DNA of 20,689 nucleotides from CALJIC01 sp039805565 (GCA_039805565.1 JBDLTZ010000044.1:1-20689), one strand, 5' to 3'; positions 8,584 through 16,010 are shown, counted from the stretch's first letter. The notes: generated by a model not told the origin, from the letters alone. Numbers and translations: made by a program.

Positions 8584-8628
8584 TACACCCTGGAGACTTG
8601 CTCCAGGATGTGTACAATACTGGGTGTA
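8584..8628. promoter_or_regulatory. Nested palindromes over a putative cytochrome c promoter
   Basis: The inner dyad is CCTGGAG (8589-8595), 5-nt spacer, CTCCAGG (8601-8607), extended by ACA/TGT on the outside with one mismatch (8585-8611). The outer pair TACACCC (8584-8590) and GGGTGTA (8622-8628) brackets it. TACAAT at 8613-8618 is a good -10 candidate, 37 bp before the GTG start of the cytochrome. The placement suits an operator, but the inner dyad could equally be an RNA hairpin. No -35 hexamer is obvious. Confidence 0.4.
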
Positions 8629-8654
8629 ATTTCACCCTCTCCTGAAGGTAATAT

Positions 8655-9137
8655 GTGACCAATCAAACACAGCCCCGCCCCCGACGCTCGCCGCGCAACC
8701 TGATGATCGCGGCCTTCCTGATCCTCGTGGCTCTCATCATGGCCGGGAGCCTCTTCGCACAGCGCCGCGCCCCCGCCGGGGCAGACGCCTCCGACGCGCA
8801 GCTCGTGTCGCTCGGGCGAGGGGTGTACGCCGCGAACTGCGCGAGCTGCCACGGCGCGAACCTCGAGGGGCAGCCCAACTGGCAGCAGCCGAACCCCAAC
8901 GGCAGCATGCCCGCGCCGCCCCACGACACGACCGGCCACACCTGGCACCACAACGACGAGTACCTGTTCGCCACCACCAAGTATGGTGGGGCGGCGACCT
9001 CGCCTGTGGCTGCGCCGAACGGGATGCCGGCGTTCGGCGGCACTCTGAGCGACCGCGAGATCTGGGCGGTGCTGGCCTACATTAAGAGCACCTGGCCGCC
9101 CGAGATCCAAGAGGTGCAGAGCCGCGGCCACAACTAG
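8655..9137 (+). CDS. Membrane-anchored monoheme cytochrome c (class I)
   Basis: A 160-residue protein: a basic N-terminus (PRPRRSPR), one hydrophobic segment at 15-36 that should serve as a signal anchor, then an extracytoplasmic cytochrome domain. Heme c attaches at C62 and C65 of CASCH with H66 as axial ligand; M124 in GMPAFGG is the probable sixth ligand, followed by the C-terminal helix DREIWAVLAYIKSTWP. Several extra histidines (THDTTGHTWHHND region, 90-100) and a PN-rich loop sit between. Such proteins carry electrons at the outer face of the membrane. The start is GTG 8655, with GAAGGT five to six bases upstream; an overlapping ATG at 8653 reads straight into a TGA. No oxidase or bc1 subunit is adjacent, so the partner is unknown. 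Confidence 0.9.
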   Translation: MTNQTQPRPRRSPRNLMIAAFLILVALIMAGSLFAQRRAPAGADASDAQLVSLGRGVYAANCASCHGANLEGQPNWQQPNPNGSMPAPPHDTTGHTWHHNDEYLFATTKYGGAATSPVAAPNGMPAFGGTLSDREIWAVLAYIKSTWPPEIQEVQSRGHN

Positions 9138-9260
9138 AGCGAAACGCGAACGCCCGAGAGCGTAGGGAAGCCCCGGATAGCTACCGAGGAGGCTCAGTTC
9201 TTCTGCCCGCCGCTGTAGGATGTCGATCCCTCCACCTCCATCTGTTTGAGGAGCAACTCC

Positions 9261-10202
9261 ATGAACGCCCACACGATACGGTACCGCGACGACGGCAGCA
9301 TCGAGCCGCGCGAGGTGGAGGTGGCCGACCCGGGCGACGGTGAGGTGCAGGTGCAGGGCGGCGCGTGCGGCATCTGTTCGTGGGACATCGCCACGGCTAA
9401 GCTCGGCAGCCGTATGTACCCGATGGCCCCCGCCGGCCACGAGGGGGTCGGTTACGTAGCGAAGGTGGGGCGCGGTGTGGCGGGCCTGAAGGAGGGTGAC
9501 CGGGTCGCCGGCGGCGGCTTCGCCACCCTGCGCAACCTGTCGGCATCGCGCGTCTACAAGATCCCCGAGTCCAACCTGGCTGACGAGCACTGGATCGTCG
9601 AGCCGGTCTCGTGCGCGGTGACGGGGCTCGACCACTGCCGTATCAAGCCCGGCGACCGTGTGGCGGTGATTGGGGCCGGCTTCATGGGGCTGCTGCTGCT
9701 GCAGGGCCTGCTGCACATGCCCGTGGACCAGCTCGTGGCGGTGGATGTGGTGCAGAGCCGGCTGGACCTGGCGCGGCAGCTCGGCGTGCCCGAGACGTAT
9801 AACGCGGCGCAGGTGGACCAGGCCGCGCTGGTGGAGGCGCTGAAGCCGCGCGCCTACGACGTGGTGGTGGATACCACCGGCACCCAGGCCGGGCTCGACC
9901 TGGCCACCGACGTGGTGCGGCGGGGCGGTCTGATTAATCTGTTTGGCTGGATCAAGGGCGCCACCGCCACCTTCGACCCGACGAAGTGGCACCTCGGCGG
10001 CTTCACCGTGGTCAACTCGGCGCCGGCGTCCCAGCTGCGCGACCCGTTCCCGCCGGCGATCCGCCTCATGCACCAGGGGATCATGGACCTGCGCCCGCTG
10101 GTGACGCATGTCGTGCCGCTAGCGGGGTACCCGTCGCTGATGGAGCAGATCCTGGACGGCGACCCAGGCTACATCAAGGGTGTCGTGACGCTCGGCGCGT
10201 GA
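9261..10202 (+). CDS. Zinc-dependent medium-chain alcohol dehydrogenase, short form
   Basis: A 313-residue MDR-family dehydrogenase. Catalytic zinc ligands are visible as C39 in CGICSWD, H60-E61 in AGHEGVG and E114 in VEPVSCAVTG. The Rossmann motif is VIGAGFMG (137-144), and D162 (VAVDVV) follows the second strand, which suggests NAD rather than NADP. The four-cysteine structural zinc lobe expected near residues 90-115 is missing: the chain passes directly from VAGGGFATL to YKIPES, which also explains why it is 30 to 40 residues shorter than usual. ATG 9261 has GAGGAG seven bases upstream and is preferred to the in-frame TTG at 9246. A sugar alcohol or sorbitol/threonine dehydrogenase-like role is possible, but the substrate cannot be named. 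Confidence 0.88.
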   Translation: MNAHTIRYRDDGSIEPREVEVADPGDGEVQVQGGACGICSWDIATAKLGSRMYPMAPAGHEGVGYVAKVGRGVAGLKEGDRVAGGGFATLRNLSASRVYKIPESNLADEHWIVEPVSCAVTGLDHCRIKPGDRVAVIGAGFMGLLLLQGLLHMPVDQLVAVDVVQSRLDLARQLGVPETYNAAQVDQAALVEALKPRAYDVVVDTTGTQAGLDLATDVVRRGGLINLFGWIKGATATFDPTKWHLGGFTVVNSAPASQLRDPFPPAIRLMHQGIMDLRPLVTHVVPLAGYPSLMEQILDGDPGYIKGVVTLGA

Positions 10203-10238
10203 TGTGGCCCTCAGGCTCGAGGCTCTTTCATCCCCCTG

Positions 10239-10266
10239 CCCCCTCTCCCTGTCGTGTGAGAGGGGG
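10239..10266. repeat. GC-rich interspersed palindromic repeat, copy 3
   Basis: A perfect 9-bp inverted repeat, CCCCCTCTC at 10239-10247 and GAGAGGGGG at 10258-10266, with a 10-nt loop. It shares its stem sequence with the repeat at 8500-8527. It lies 36 bp after the alcohol dehydrogenase stop. The rest of the 221-bp gap up to the next gene holds no ORF of interest. Confidence 0.65.
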
Positions 10267-10423
10267 GAATCATTCCCCTCATCGAGGTCTCATCCACCGC
10301 ACAGCCCGGCCGGTGTATGCTGGGTAGGCCATCCGCTCTTCGCGTCTCCCCCTTCCGTGTGCAGCGCACCAGGCCCGCTGGGTCAGGCTAGTCTGGTGTG
10401 CGCGAGTGGCAGAAGGAGAGCCA

Positions 10424-11404
10424 GTGAACCACCTGCAGCAGTATCTGGTGGACGAGTTCGTCGAGGATTACCAGGAGGGACATCTGAGCCGGCGCGAGGC
10501 GCTGCGCCGGCTCGCGGGAGTGATGGGCGCGCCGGCCGCGGCGCAGCTCCTGGCGGCCTGCGGCCAGCCGGCGCAGCAGGCCGCCCAGCCCACCGCCGAG
10601 GCTCCGGCGGCGACAGCAGCACCCGCCGCGACGGAGGCGCCGGCGGCGACGGAGGCACCGGCCGCGACAGCCGCGCCGGCCACGGGCTCGGTGAACGTCG
10701 CCCCGGATGACCCGAGCATCGTCGCCGAGGCGGTGGAGTTCCCCGGCGCCGACGCCACGCTGCGCGGCTACCTGGCGCGCCCGGCTGCCGAGGGCACCTA
10801 CCCGATCGTGCTGGTGTGCCACGAGAACCGCGGCCTGACGCCGCACATCGAGGACGTCACCCGGCGCGTCGCGAAGGCCGGCTACGTCGGGCTGGCGGTG
10901 GACCTGCTCTCGCGCGAGGGGGGCACGGCGCAGGTGACCGACGCGGCCAGCATCCCGGGGCTGCTCAGCAGCGCGCCGCCCGAGCGCCACGTGCAGGACT
11001 TCGCCGACGGGCTGGCCTTCGTCAAGAGGCAGCCGTACGCTCGCGCCGATCGGGCCGGGATGGTCGGCTTCTGCTTCGGCGGGGGCGTGACCTGGCTGGT
11101 GGCGGCCGGGGTTCCCGAGCTGCGCGCCGCGGTGCCGTTCTATGGACCGCCGGCGCCCGCCGAGCAGCTACCGCAGGTGAACGCCGCCGTGCTCGCGATC
11201 TACGCCGAGAATGACCAGCGCATCAACCAGAGCATCCCGATGGTTGAGGCGGCTATGCAGCAGGCCGGCAAGACCTACCAGAAGATCATCTACCCCGGCG
11301 TCGATCACGCCTTCCACAACGACACCGGGCAGCGCTACAACGCCGAGGCGGCACAGGCGGCCTGGGCCGAGACGATGAACTGGTTCGGGACGCACCTGGC
11401 CTGA
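10424..11404 (+). CDS. Tat-exported lipoprotein with dienelactone hydrolase domain
   Basis: A 326-residue alpha/beta hydrolase. The N-terminus is long for a signal: about 20 polar residues, then SRREALRRL with the twin arginines R23-R24, a hydrophobic stretch and the lipobox LLAAC with C46. It should thus be exported folded and tethered by lipid. A low-complexity Ala/Pro/Thr/Glu linker (59-87) follows. The hydrolase domain starts near 100 and carries the dienelactone hydrolase triad C217 (GFCFGGG), D264 (AENDQR) and H295 (GVDHAFHND), with E134 (CHENRG) as the accompanying glutamate. Family members open lactones or cleave small esters; the substrate here is unknown. GTG 10424 is chosen over GTG 10406 because AAGGAG lies just upstream of it. 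It converges on the CDC48 gene with a 25-bp gap. Confidence 0.9.
   Translation: MNHLQQYLVDEFVEDYQEGHLSRREALRRLAGVMGAPAAAQLLAACGQPAQQAAQPTAEAPAATAAPAATEAPAATEAPAATAAPATGSVNVAPDDPSIVAEAVEFPGADATLRGYLARPAAEGTYPIVLVCHENRGLTPHIEDVTRRVAKAGYVGLAVDLLSREGGTAQVTDAASIPGLLSSAPPERHVQDFADGLAFVKRQPYARADRAGMVGFCFGGGVTWLVAAGVPELRAAVPFYGPPAPAEQLPQVNAAVLAIYAENDQRINQSIPMVEAAMQQAGKTYQKIIYPGVDHAFHNDTGQRYNAEAAQAAWAETMNWFGTHLA
10598..10684 (+). repeat. 18-bp coding tandem repeat (six-residue units)
   Basis: Four full copies and a partial copy of a six-residue unit, (E/A)APAAT, encode the linker between the lipid anchor and the hydrolase domain. Copies differ at third positions, so the array is not brand-new. Linkers like this are common in surface lipoproteins and can vary in length between strains. 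Confidence 0.75.
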
Positions 11405-11418
11405 GGTGGATGTCCACC
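11405..11418. terminator. Short hairpin between convergent genes
   Basis: GGTGG-ATGT-CCACC begins at the base after the hydrolase stop and lies in the 25-bp space before the CDC48 stop. It could serve both strands, but it is only five base pairs and has no T tract on either side, so terminator function is a weak inference. Confidence 0.25.
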
Positions 11419-11429
11419 ACGGCGGCGCG

Positions 11430-13613
11430 CTACCGGTCATCATCGCCGACCGCGCGCTGCCGCGCCTCCAGCTCGGCGCGTGAAGCGCTGAAGTGCTGCT
11501 TCGCCACCCGCAGTCCGCCGAGCCGGCGCGACGGCCCCTCGTCCGCGCGCTCGGCGACCACCAGCTCCCGCACCGCCCGTAGCGCCGCGCCGCGACACAG
11601 CGCCTCGAGCTCGGCGCCGCTGAAGCCCGCGGTGGAGGCGGCGAGCCGCGCGAGGTCCACGTCGGCGGCGAGCGGCATGCGGCGCGTATGCACGCGCAGG
11701 ATCGCCTCCCGCGCCGCCTGGTCCGGCGGGGCCAGCTCCACCAGCGTGTCGAAGCGTCCGGGGCGCAGCAGCGCCGGGTCTACCAGGTCGATCCGGTTGG
11801 TGGCGGCCAGCACCACCACGCCGCGCAGGCCCTCGACGCCGTCGATCTCCGTCAGGAGCTGGGCCACCATGCGCGCGCTGGTCTGGTGGTCCAGCCCGCC
11901 GCGAGAGGGGGCCAGCGCGTCGATCTCGTCGAAGAAGATGACGCAGGGGGCGGCCTGGCGCGCCTTTCGGAACACCTCGCGCACCGCGCGCTCCGACTCC
12001 CCCACGTACATCGTGTAGAGCTGCGGGCCCTTCACCGATATGAAGTTGGCGCCGCTCTGGCGCGCCACCGCCTTGGCGATCAGCGTCTTGCCCGTGCCGG
12101 GCGGGCCGTGCAGCAGCACACCCCGCGCTGGCCGCAGTCCCACTGCCTCGAACAGGTCGCCGTAGCGCAGCGGCCACTCGACCGTCTCCGCCAGCGCCTG
12201 CCGGACGTCGTCGAGCCCGCCCACGTCCTCCCAGCCCACGTCGGGGATCTCGGTGGCTACCTCGCGCAGCGCCGAGGGCGACACATCGCTCCTGGCTGCC
12301 TGGAAGTCGTCCTCGGTCACCCGCAGCGCCATCAGCTTCTCGTACGAGATCTGCGCCCGTCCCAGGTCCACGCCGGTGAGCAGGCGCCTCAGCGCGCCCA
12401 TGGCCGCCTCCCGGCTCAGGGCCTCGAGGTCCGCCCCCACGAAGCCGTGGGTCTGCGCGGCGATCCGCGCCAGGTCCACGTCGTCGCCCAGGGGCATGCC
12501 GCGGGTGAAGATCTCCAGGATCTCGCGTCGCCCGTCGCTGTCGGGGATGCCGACGGTAATCTCGCGGTCGAAGCGGCCGGGGCGGCGCAGGGCCGGGTCG
12601 AGGGTGTCGGGGATGTTGGTGGCGCCGATCACCACGACGCTGCCGCGCGTCTCGAGGCCGTCCATAAGCGTGAGCAGCTGGGCCACCAGGCGGCGCTCGG
12701 CCTGGCGCTCGCCGCTCATGTCCTCGCGCCGGGGGGCGATGGCGTCGATCTCGTCGAGGAAGATGATCGACGGGGCGCGGCGCTTGGCCTCCTCGAAGAT
12801 CTTCCGCAGGTGCGCCTCGCTCGAGCCGTACCACTGGTCGATGATCTCCGGACCGGCCACGTGGAAGAAGCGCGCGCTGGTCTCCTGGGCCACGGCGCGG
12901 GCGATCAGGGTCTTGCCGGTGCCGGGCGGGCCGTGGAGCAGCACGCCCTTCGGCGGCTCGATGCCGAGGCGCTCGAAGACCTCGGGGAAGCGCAGCGGCA
13001 GCTCGATCATCTCGCGGATGCGCCGCACCTCACGGTGGAGCCCGCCAATGTCCTCGTAGGTCACCCCGCCGCGCCGCCGCTCCGCCTCCCTGGCGGCGAA
13101 GCGGACGTCGGTGACGGGGCCGATCAGCACCGGGCCAGCCGGGGCCGTCTCGACCACCGCGAAGGTCTGGGTGCGGGCGCTGAGCAGGTTAGCGCGGACC
13201 TGGTCGCCGGCCACCACCGGGATGCCGTTCAGCAGCCGCGCCAGGTAGGCGCTCTGGGCGGCGCCCTGCGCGCCTCGCTGCGCCTCGAGTGGCGCCAGCA
13301 CCAGGGCGCGCGCGGGCTGCACCTCGGCGCGGCGGACCTCCACCCGCTCGTCGAGGCCGGCGCCGGCGTTCGCGCGGGCGATGCCGTCCATCTGCACCAG
13401 CGCCCGCCCGCGGTGGTCTCTGTAGGCCGGCATCACGCGGGCCACCGTGGCGCGCCGTGCGCTGATCTGCACCACGTCTCCGGTGGAGGCGCCGATGCGC
13501 TCCATGTCGCGCGGGTCGAGCCGCACTACGCCCCGGCCGACGTCCTTCGGCAGCGCCTCGGTCACCAGCAGCGACAGCGCCGGCGCGACGGCGGTCTGGT
13601 TGAGATCTGTCAT
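11430..13613 (-). CDS. CDC48/VCP-type tandem AAA+ ATPase
   Basis: A 727-residue unfoldase with the p97/VAT layout. The N domain (about 8-160) holds the double-psi barrel seen in RGVVRLDPRDMERIGASTGDVV. The first AAA domain has Walker A GPPGTGKT (228-235), Walker B IIFLDE (283-288) and arginine-finger region RRPGRFDR (343-350). The second has GPPGTGKT (503-510), VIFFDE (558-563) and LLRPGRFD. Pore-loop aromatics are WYG (261-263) and MYVGES (535-540). Hexamers of this family pull substrates apart with ATP. The C-terminus ends in AVGDDDR and lacks the hydrophobic-Tyr-X tail used by archaeal homologues to dock on proteasomes. The ATG at 13613 has AAAGG upstream. It follows the Hsp20 gene by 37 bp. 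Confidence 0.95.
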   Translation of the reverse strand: MTDLNQTAVAPALSLLVTEALPKDVGRGVVRLDPRDMERIGASTGDVVQISARRATVARVMPAYRDHRGRALVQMDGIARANAGAGLDERVEVRRAEVQPARALVLAPLEAQRGAQGAAQSAYLARLLNGIPVVAGDQVRANLLSARTQTFAVVETAPAGPVLIGPVTDVRFAAREAERRRGGVTYEDIGGLHREVRRIREMIELPLRFPEVFERLGIEPPKGVLLHGPPGTGKTLIARAVAQETSARFFHVAGPEIIDQWYGSSEAHLRKIFEEAKRRAPSIIFLDEIDAIAPRREDMSGERQAERRLVAQLLTLMDGLETRGSVVVIGATNIPDTLDPALRRPGRFDREITVGIPDSDGRREILEIFTRGMPLGDDVDLARIAAQTHGFVGADLEALSREAAMGALRRLLTGVDLGRAQISYEKLMALRVTEDDFQAARSDVSPSALREVATEIPDVGWEDVGGLDDVRQALAETVEWPLRYGDLFEAVGLRPARGVLLHGPPGTGKTLIAKAVARQSGANFISVKGPQLYTMYVGESERAVREVFRKARQAAPCVIFFDEIDALAPSRGGLDHQTSARMVAQLLTEIDGVEGLRGVVVLAATNRIDLVDPALLRPGRFDTLVELAPPDQAAREAILRVHTRRMPLAADVDLARLAASTAGFSGAELEALCRGAALRAVRELVVAERADEGPSRRLGGLRVAKQHFSASRAELEARQRAVGDDDR

Positions 13614-13650
13614 GGGTTACCTTTCCGGCGTGGCCGGGGCTGCTGCGGCC

Positions 13651-14112
13651 TTATCCCTCGATCTTTCTCAGCCGCACTTCGGTCATGCCGTTGCGGTAGG
13701 TCTGGCGCAGACTGGGGGGGTCCACGGCCGCCGGCAGGAGTAGGTCGGTGGCGTAGGGCAGATCGCCGCCGATTGCCAGCGAGAGCACGTCGTCCTGGAC
13801 CTCGACGAGAAGCTGGCCCTCGTCGACATAGGGCCACTCGACCACCAGCACGATCTCCTCGCCCTCGTCGAACAGGTCCACCACCGGGTCGCGCACCCCG
13901 GCCACCGCGGCCCCGGCGCCCAGGCGGGCGGGCGGCGTCTGCTGCGGTCCCGTCTTGCGCACCTCGTGCGAGCGCTGCCCCACGGCCGTCTCGACTGTTT
14001 CGACCACGCCGGAGACGAAGGAGATGAAGGAGCCGACCCCGCGGATGATGTCTTCGAGGTGGATGTCCTTCCACTCCTGCTCCTCGGGCGGCGTTCTACC
14101 CTGCTCCGGCAT
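13651..14112 (-). CDS. Hsp20/alpha-crystallin protein, GvpH-like
   Basis: A 153-residue small heat-shock protein. The alpha-crystallin part spans about 72-150: VRDPVVDLFDEGEEIVLVVEWP, the QLLVEVQDDVLSL strand, then VRLRKIEG. The N-terminal segment (DIHLEDIIRGVGSFISFVSGVVETVE) and the REPLVDVFDE-like junction resemble archaeal GvpH proteins rather than classical Hsp20. The usual IXI tail motif is absent. Small heat-shock proteins hold unfolding clients; the CDC48 gene 37 bp downstream may process them. The ATG at 14112 is inside the end of the GH2 gene (17-nt overlap), with a strong GGAGGGAGG site also inside that gene. No gas vesicle structural gene (gvpA, gvpF/L, gvpN) is in the window, so a gas vesicle role is not supported. 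Confidence 0.85.
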   Translation of the reverse strand: MPEQGRTPPEEQEWKDIHLEDIIRGVGSFISFVSGVVETVETAVGQRSHEVRKTGPQQTPPARLGAGAAVAGVRDPVVDLFDEGEEIVLVVEWPYVDEGQLLVEVQDDVLSLAIGGDLPYATDLLLPAAVDPPSLRQTYRNGMTEVRLRKIEG

Positions 14113-15961
14113 CGGCGCCTCCCTCCGCTGGTGTTGAGGCAGCGTCTCGGCTGCGAAGGATGCCAGGAGGCATCAGCAGCCGAGCGGTATCTGGGTCGAT
14201 CACCCCGTTGTCCTCATCTTCAATGCTTGTCGCCTGGGTGTAGACGTCGCCGGCGATGGGGCGCGCGCGAAGCTCCTGCTTGAAGGCCCGGATGTGGGTG
14301 GCCCTGGCGCCCGCATTGTCGGGGCCGCCGTAGTCCACGAAGCCGAAGCCGCCCCACTCGCTCACAAGGAGCGGCACCTGGCCCTGGTAGAAGAAGGGGT
14401 CGCCCACCACCAGGGGCCGCGCCGCCACATCGTCGGTGTGCCCGGCCTCTAGCCGGTCCAGCAGCGTCCGCCAGCGCTCAAGATCTGGCGTGTACAGGTG
14501 CGCGGTGAGCAGGTGCGACTCGAGCCGCCCCTCGGTAGAGACGTGGTGCCAGCCGTCGTTGTCGATCACCAGCACGTGCGGGTAGTGCACGCGCATATGG
14601 CTGTACACCCGCGCGATGTAGGCGCGCGTCTCGGCGTTGGTCGCGATGTCCTCGGCGCCCCAGTCCTCGTTGTAGAGGCTCCAGATCACGATCGAGGGGT
14701 GCAAGCCGACGAACACCAGCATGCGCATCAGCTCGGCCCAGTGGTTCTCGCGGCTGCGCTGGGTGGAGCTGTGCGGGCTCGGCACCTCGACCCACAGCAG
14801 TAGCCCGAGCTCGTCCGCCAGGTCATAGATGCGCGGGTCGATCCCGGCGATGTGGATGCGCACCAGGTTGCAGCCCAGCTCTTTGATCGCGAGCATGTGC
14901 CGGCGCATCTCGTCGAAGGTGGCCGTGCCCGGCTGGTAGAGGATGCCGTCGAGGTAGACCGGCTGGTTGTTCAGGTAGATACGCCGCCCGCGCGCCTCGA
15001 TTTTGCACAAGCCGAATGCCGCCCGGATCTGGGCGCTCGCGCCGTCGGCCCCGGCGAGCTGCGCCGTGAGGTGCAGCAGCGCGGGCTGCTCCGGTGACCA
15101 CAGCGGCGCGTGCGGCAGCTCCAGCACCACGCGCTGGCGCTTCTCACCGGCCTCGAGCGGCAGGCGGAAGCTGGCCACGGCGAGCGGCGTGTCGTCCTCG
15201 GGCTGCGCCACCACCATGTCCAGCGTGTACTCGCCTGGGTCGTGGACGCGGGTGGTGACGTTCAACTCGACCAGGCGGTCCTCGATCGTGCTGATCACCC
15301 CGAGCCGCGAGCGCAGCCGGTTGCGCTCGACCTGCTCCAGCCAGACGCTACGGACCGGCCCGCTGATCGTCTGGTACCAGATGCCGCCGCGCTTGTACAC
15401 GCGCGACTCCTGCTTGCCGCGCGGGAGCTCGGCGTCGAGCGAGTCCGCTACGCGCACCGTGAGCCGGTTGGTCGGCAGGAGCAGCTCGGGGGGCAGCTCG
15501 TAGCTGAAGGAGGTGTACTCGCCTACGTGGACCGGCTCGCCCTCGATTGTCTGGAGCGGCTGGCCGTTGAGCCAGACGCGCGTCTCGTAGCCGCAGGCGC
15601 CGAAGGTTACCTGGGCCAGGCCGCGTGCGTCGTCGCCCCAGTCCTCGGGCAGGCGGAAGTCGCGCTCGTACCAGGCGACGATCGCGTCCGCCGCGGCCTC
15701 GGTGCTGCGCTGGATGCCCTGTGCCGCAGCCATGTGCGCCTCGATTGCGCCGGGCCATTGGGTTGTGTCGGCGAAGGCGTGGCCGAGCTGCCACTGTTCG
15801 GCGAGGCCGCGGTCCTCGATGTCCAGCTCGAAGCGCCACTCACCGTCCAGCAGGGCGGTGGCGTTCGGCCGCAGCACGGAGCGCGGCAGAGGATTAATCG
15901 AGCGTGTGCTGGCGGGCGTGGACGACGGCGTCGTGCTCAGGCGGAACTCGCGGTCGGTCAT
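14096..15961 (-). CDS. Glycoside hydrolase family 2 protein (beta-glucuronidase/beta-galactosidase-like)
   Basis: A 621-residue enzyme with the GH2 plan: sugar-binding jelly roll (about 35-210, including VTFGACGYETRVWLNGQ and GGIWYQTISGPVRSVWLE), immunoglobulin-like domain (about 215-318), and a TIM barrel (about 320-575). The acid/base is E432 in IWSLYNEDWG and the nucleophile E535 in LLVSEWGG; the NLVRIH segment (365-370) before the barrel is also typical. There is no signal peptide, so it should work on imported oligosaccharides or glucuronides in the cytoplasm. The substrate is not fixed by these motifs. ATG 15961 has GAGAGGG seven bases upstream; homology does not extend into the longer open frame. 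It is the first gene of an operon with the Hsp20 and CDC48 genes. No sugar transporter is adjacent. Confidence 0.92.
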   Translation of the reverse strand: MTDREFRLSTTPSSTPASTRSINPLPRSVLRPNATALLDGEWRFELDIEDRGLAEQWQLGHAFADTTQWPGAIEAHMAAAQGIQRSTEAAADAIVAWYERDFRLPEDWGDDARGLAQVTFGACGYETRVWLNGQPLQTIEGEPVHVGEYTSFSYELPPELLLPTNRLTVRVADSLDAELPRGKQESRVYKRGGIWYQTISGPVRSVWLEQVERNRLRSRLGVISTIEDRLVELNVTTRVHDPGEYTLDMVVAQPEDDTPLAVASFRLPLEAGEKRQRVVLELPHAPLWSPEQPALLHLTAQLAGADGASAQIRAAFGLCKIEARGRRIYLNNQPVYLDGILYQPGTATFDEMRRHMLAIKELGCNLVRIHIAGIDPRIYDLADELGLLLWVEVPSPHSSTQRSRENHWAELMRMLVFVGLHPSIVIWSLYNEDWGAEDIATNAETRAYIARVYSHMRVHYPHVLVIDNDGWHHVSTEGRLESHLLTAHLYTPDLERWRTLLDRLEAGHTDDVAARPLVVGDPFFYQGQVPLLVSEWGGFGFVDYGGPDNAGARATHIRAFKQELRARPIAGDVYTQATSIEDEDNGVIDPDTARLLMPPGILRSRDAASTPAEGGADAGAG

Positions 15962-15997
15962 ATGCAGCCCTCTCGGTCTGGTCGGTTGACAGAAGTA

Positions 15998-16010
15998 GCA
16001 CACGGTGTGC
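15998..16010. promoter_or_regulatory. Perfect palindrome between divergent genes (operator candidate)
   Basis: GCACAC-G-GTGTGC, a 6-bp perfect dyad with a single central base, lies in the 111-bp region between the GH2 start (15961) and the type II NADH dehydrogenase start (16073). It is 37 bp from the GH2 start. A TTGACA on the plus strand at 15986-15991 is a consensus -35, but no matching -10 is seen 16-18 bp downstream. The regulator is unknown. Confidence 0.4.

Noticed and set aside
8496..10109. 537-codon minus-strand open frame opposite the cytochrome and alcohol dehydrogenase
   Set aside because: Covers two real plus-strand genes and a repeat; the product has no recognisable domain.
11688..14027. 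779-codon plus-strand open frame
   Set aside because: Antisense to CDC48 and Hsp20; low-complexity His/Gln/Arg-rich product, no family resemblance and no ribosome site.
15986..15991. TTGACA as the -35 of NDH-2
   Set aside because: A perfect hexamer, but nothing resembling a -10 lies 16 to 18 bp downstream, so it may be chance.
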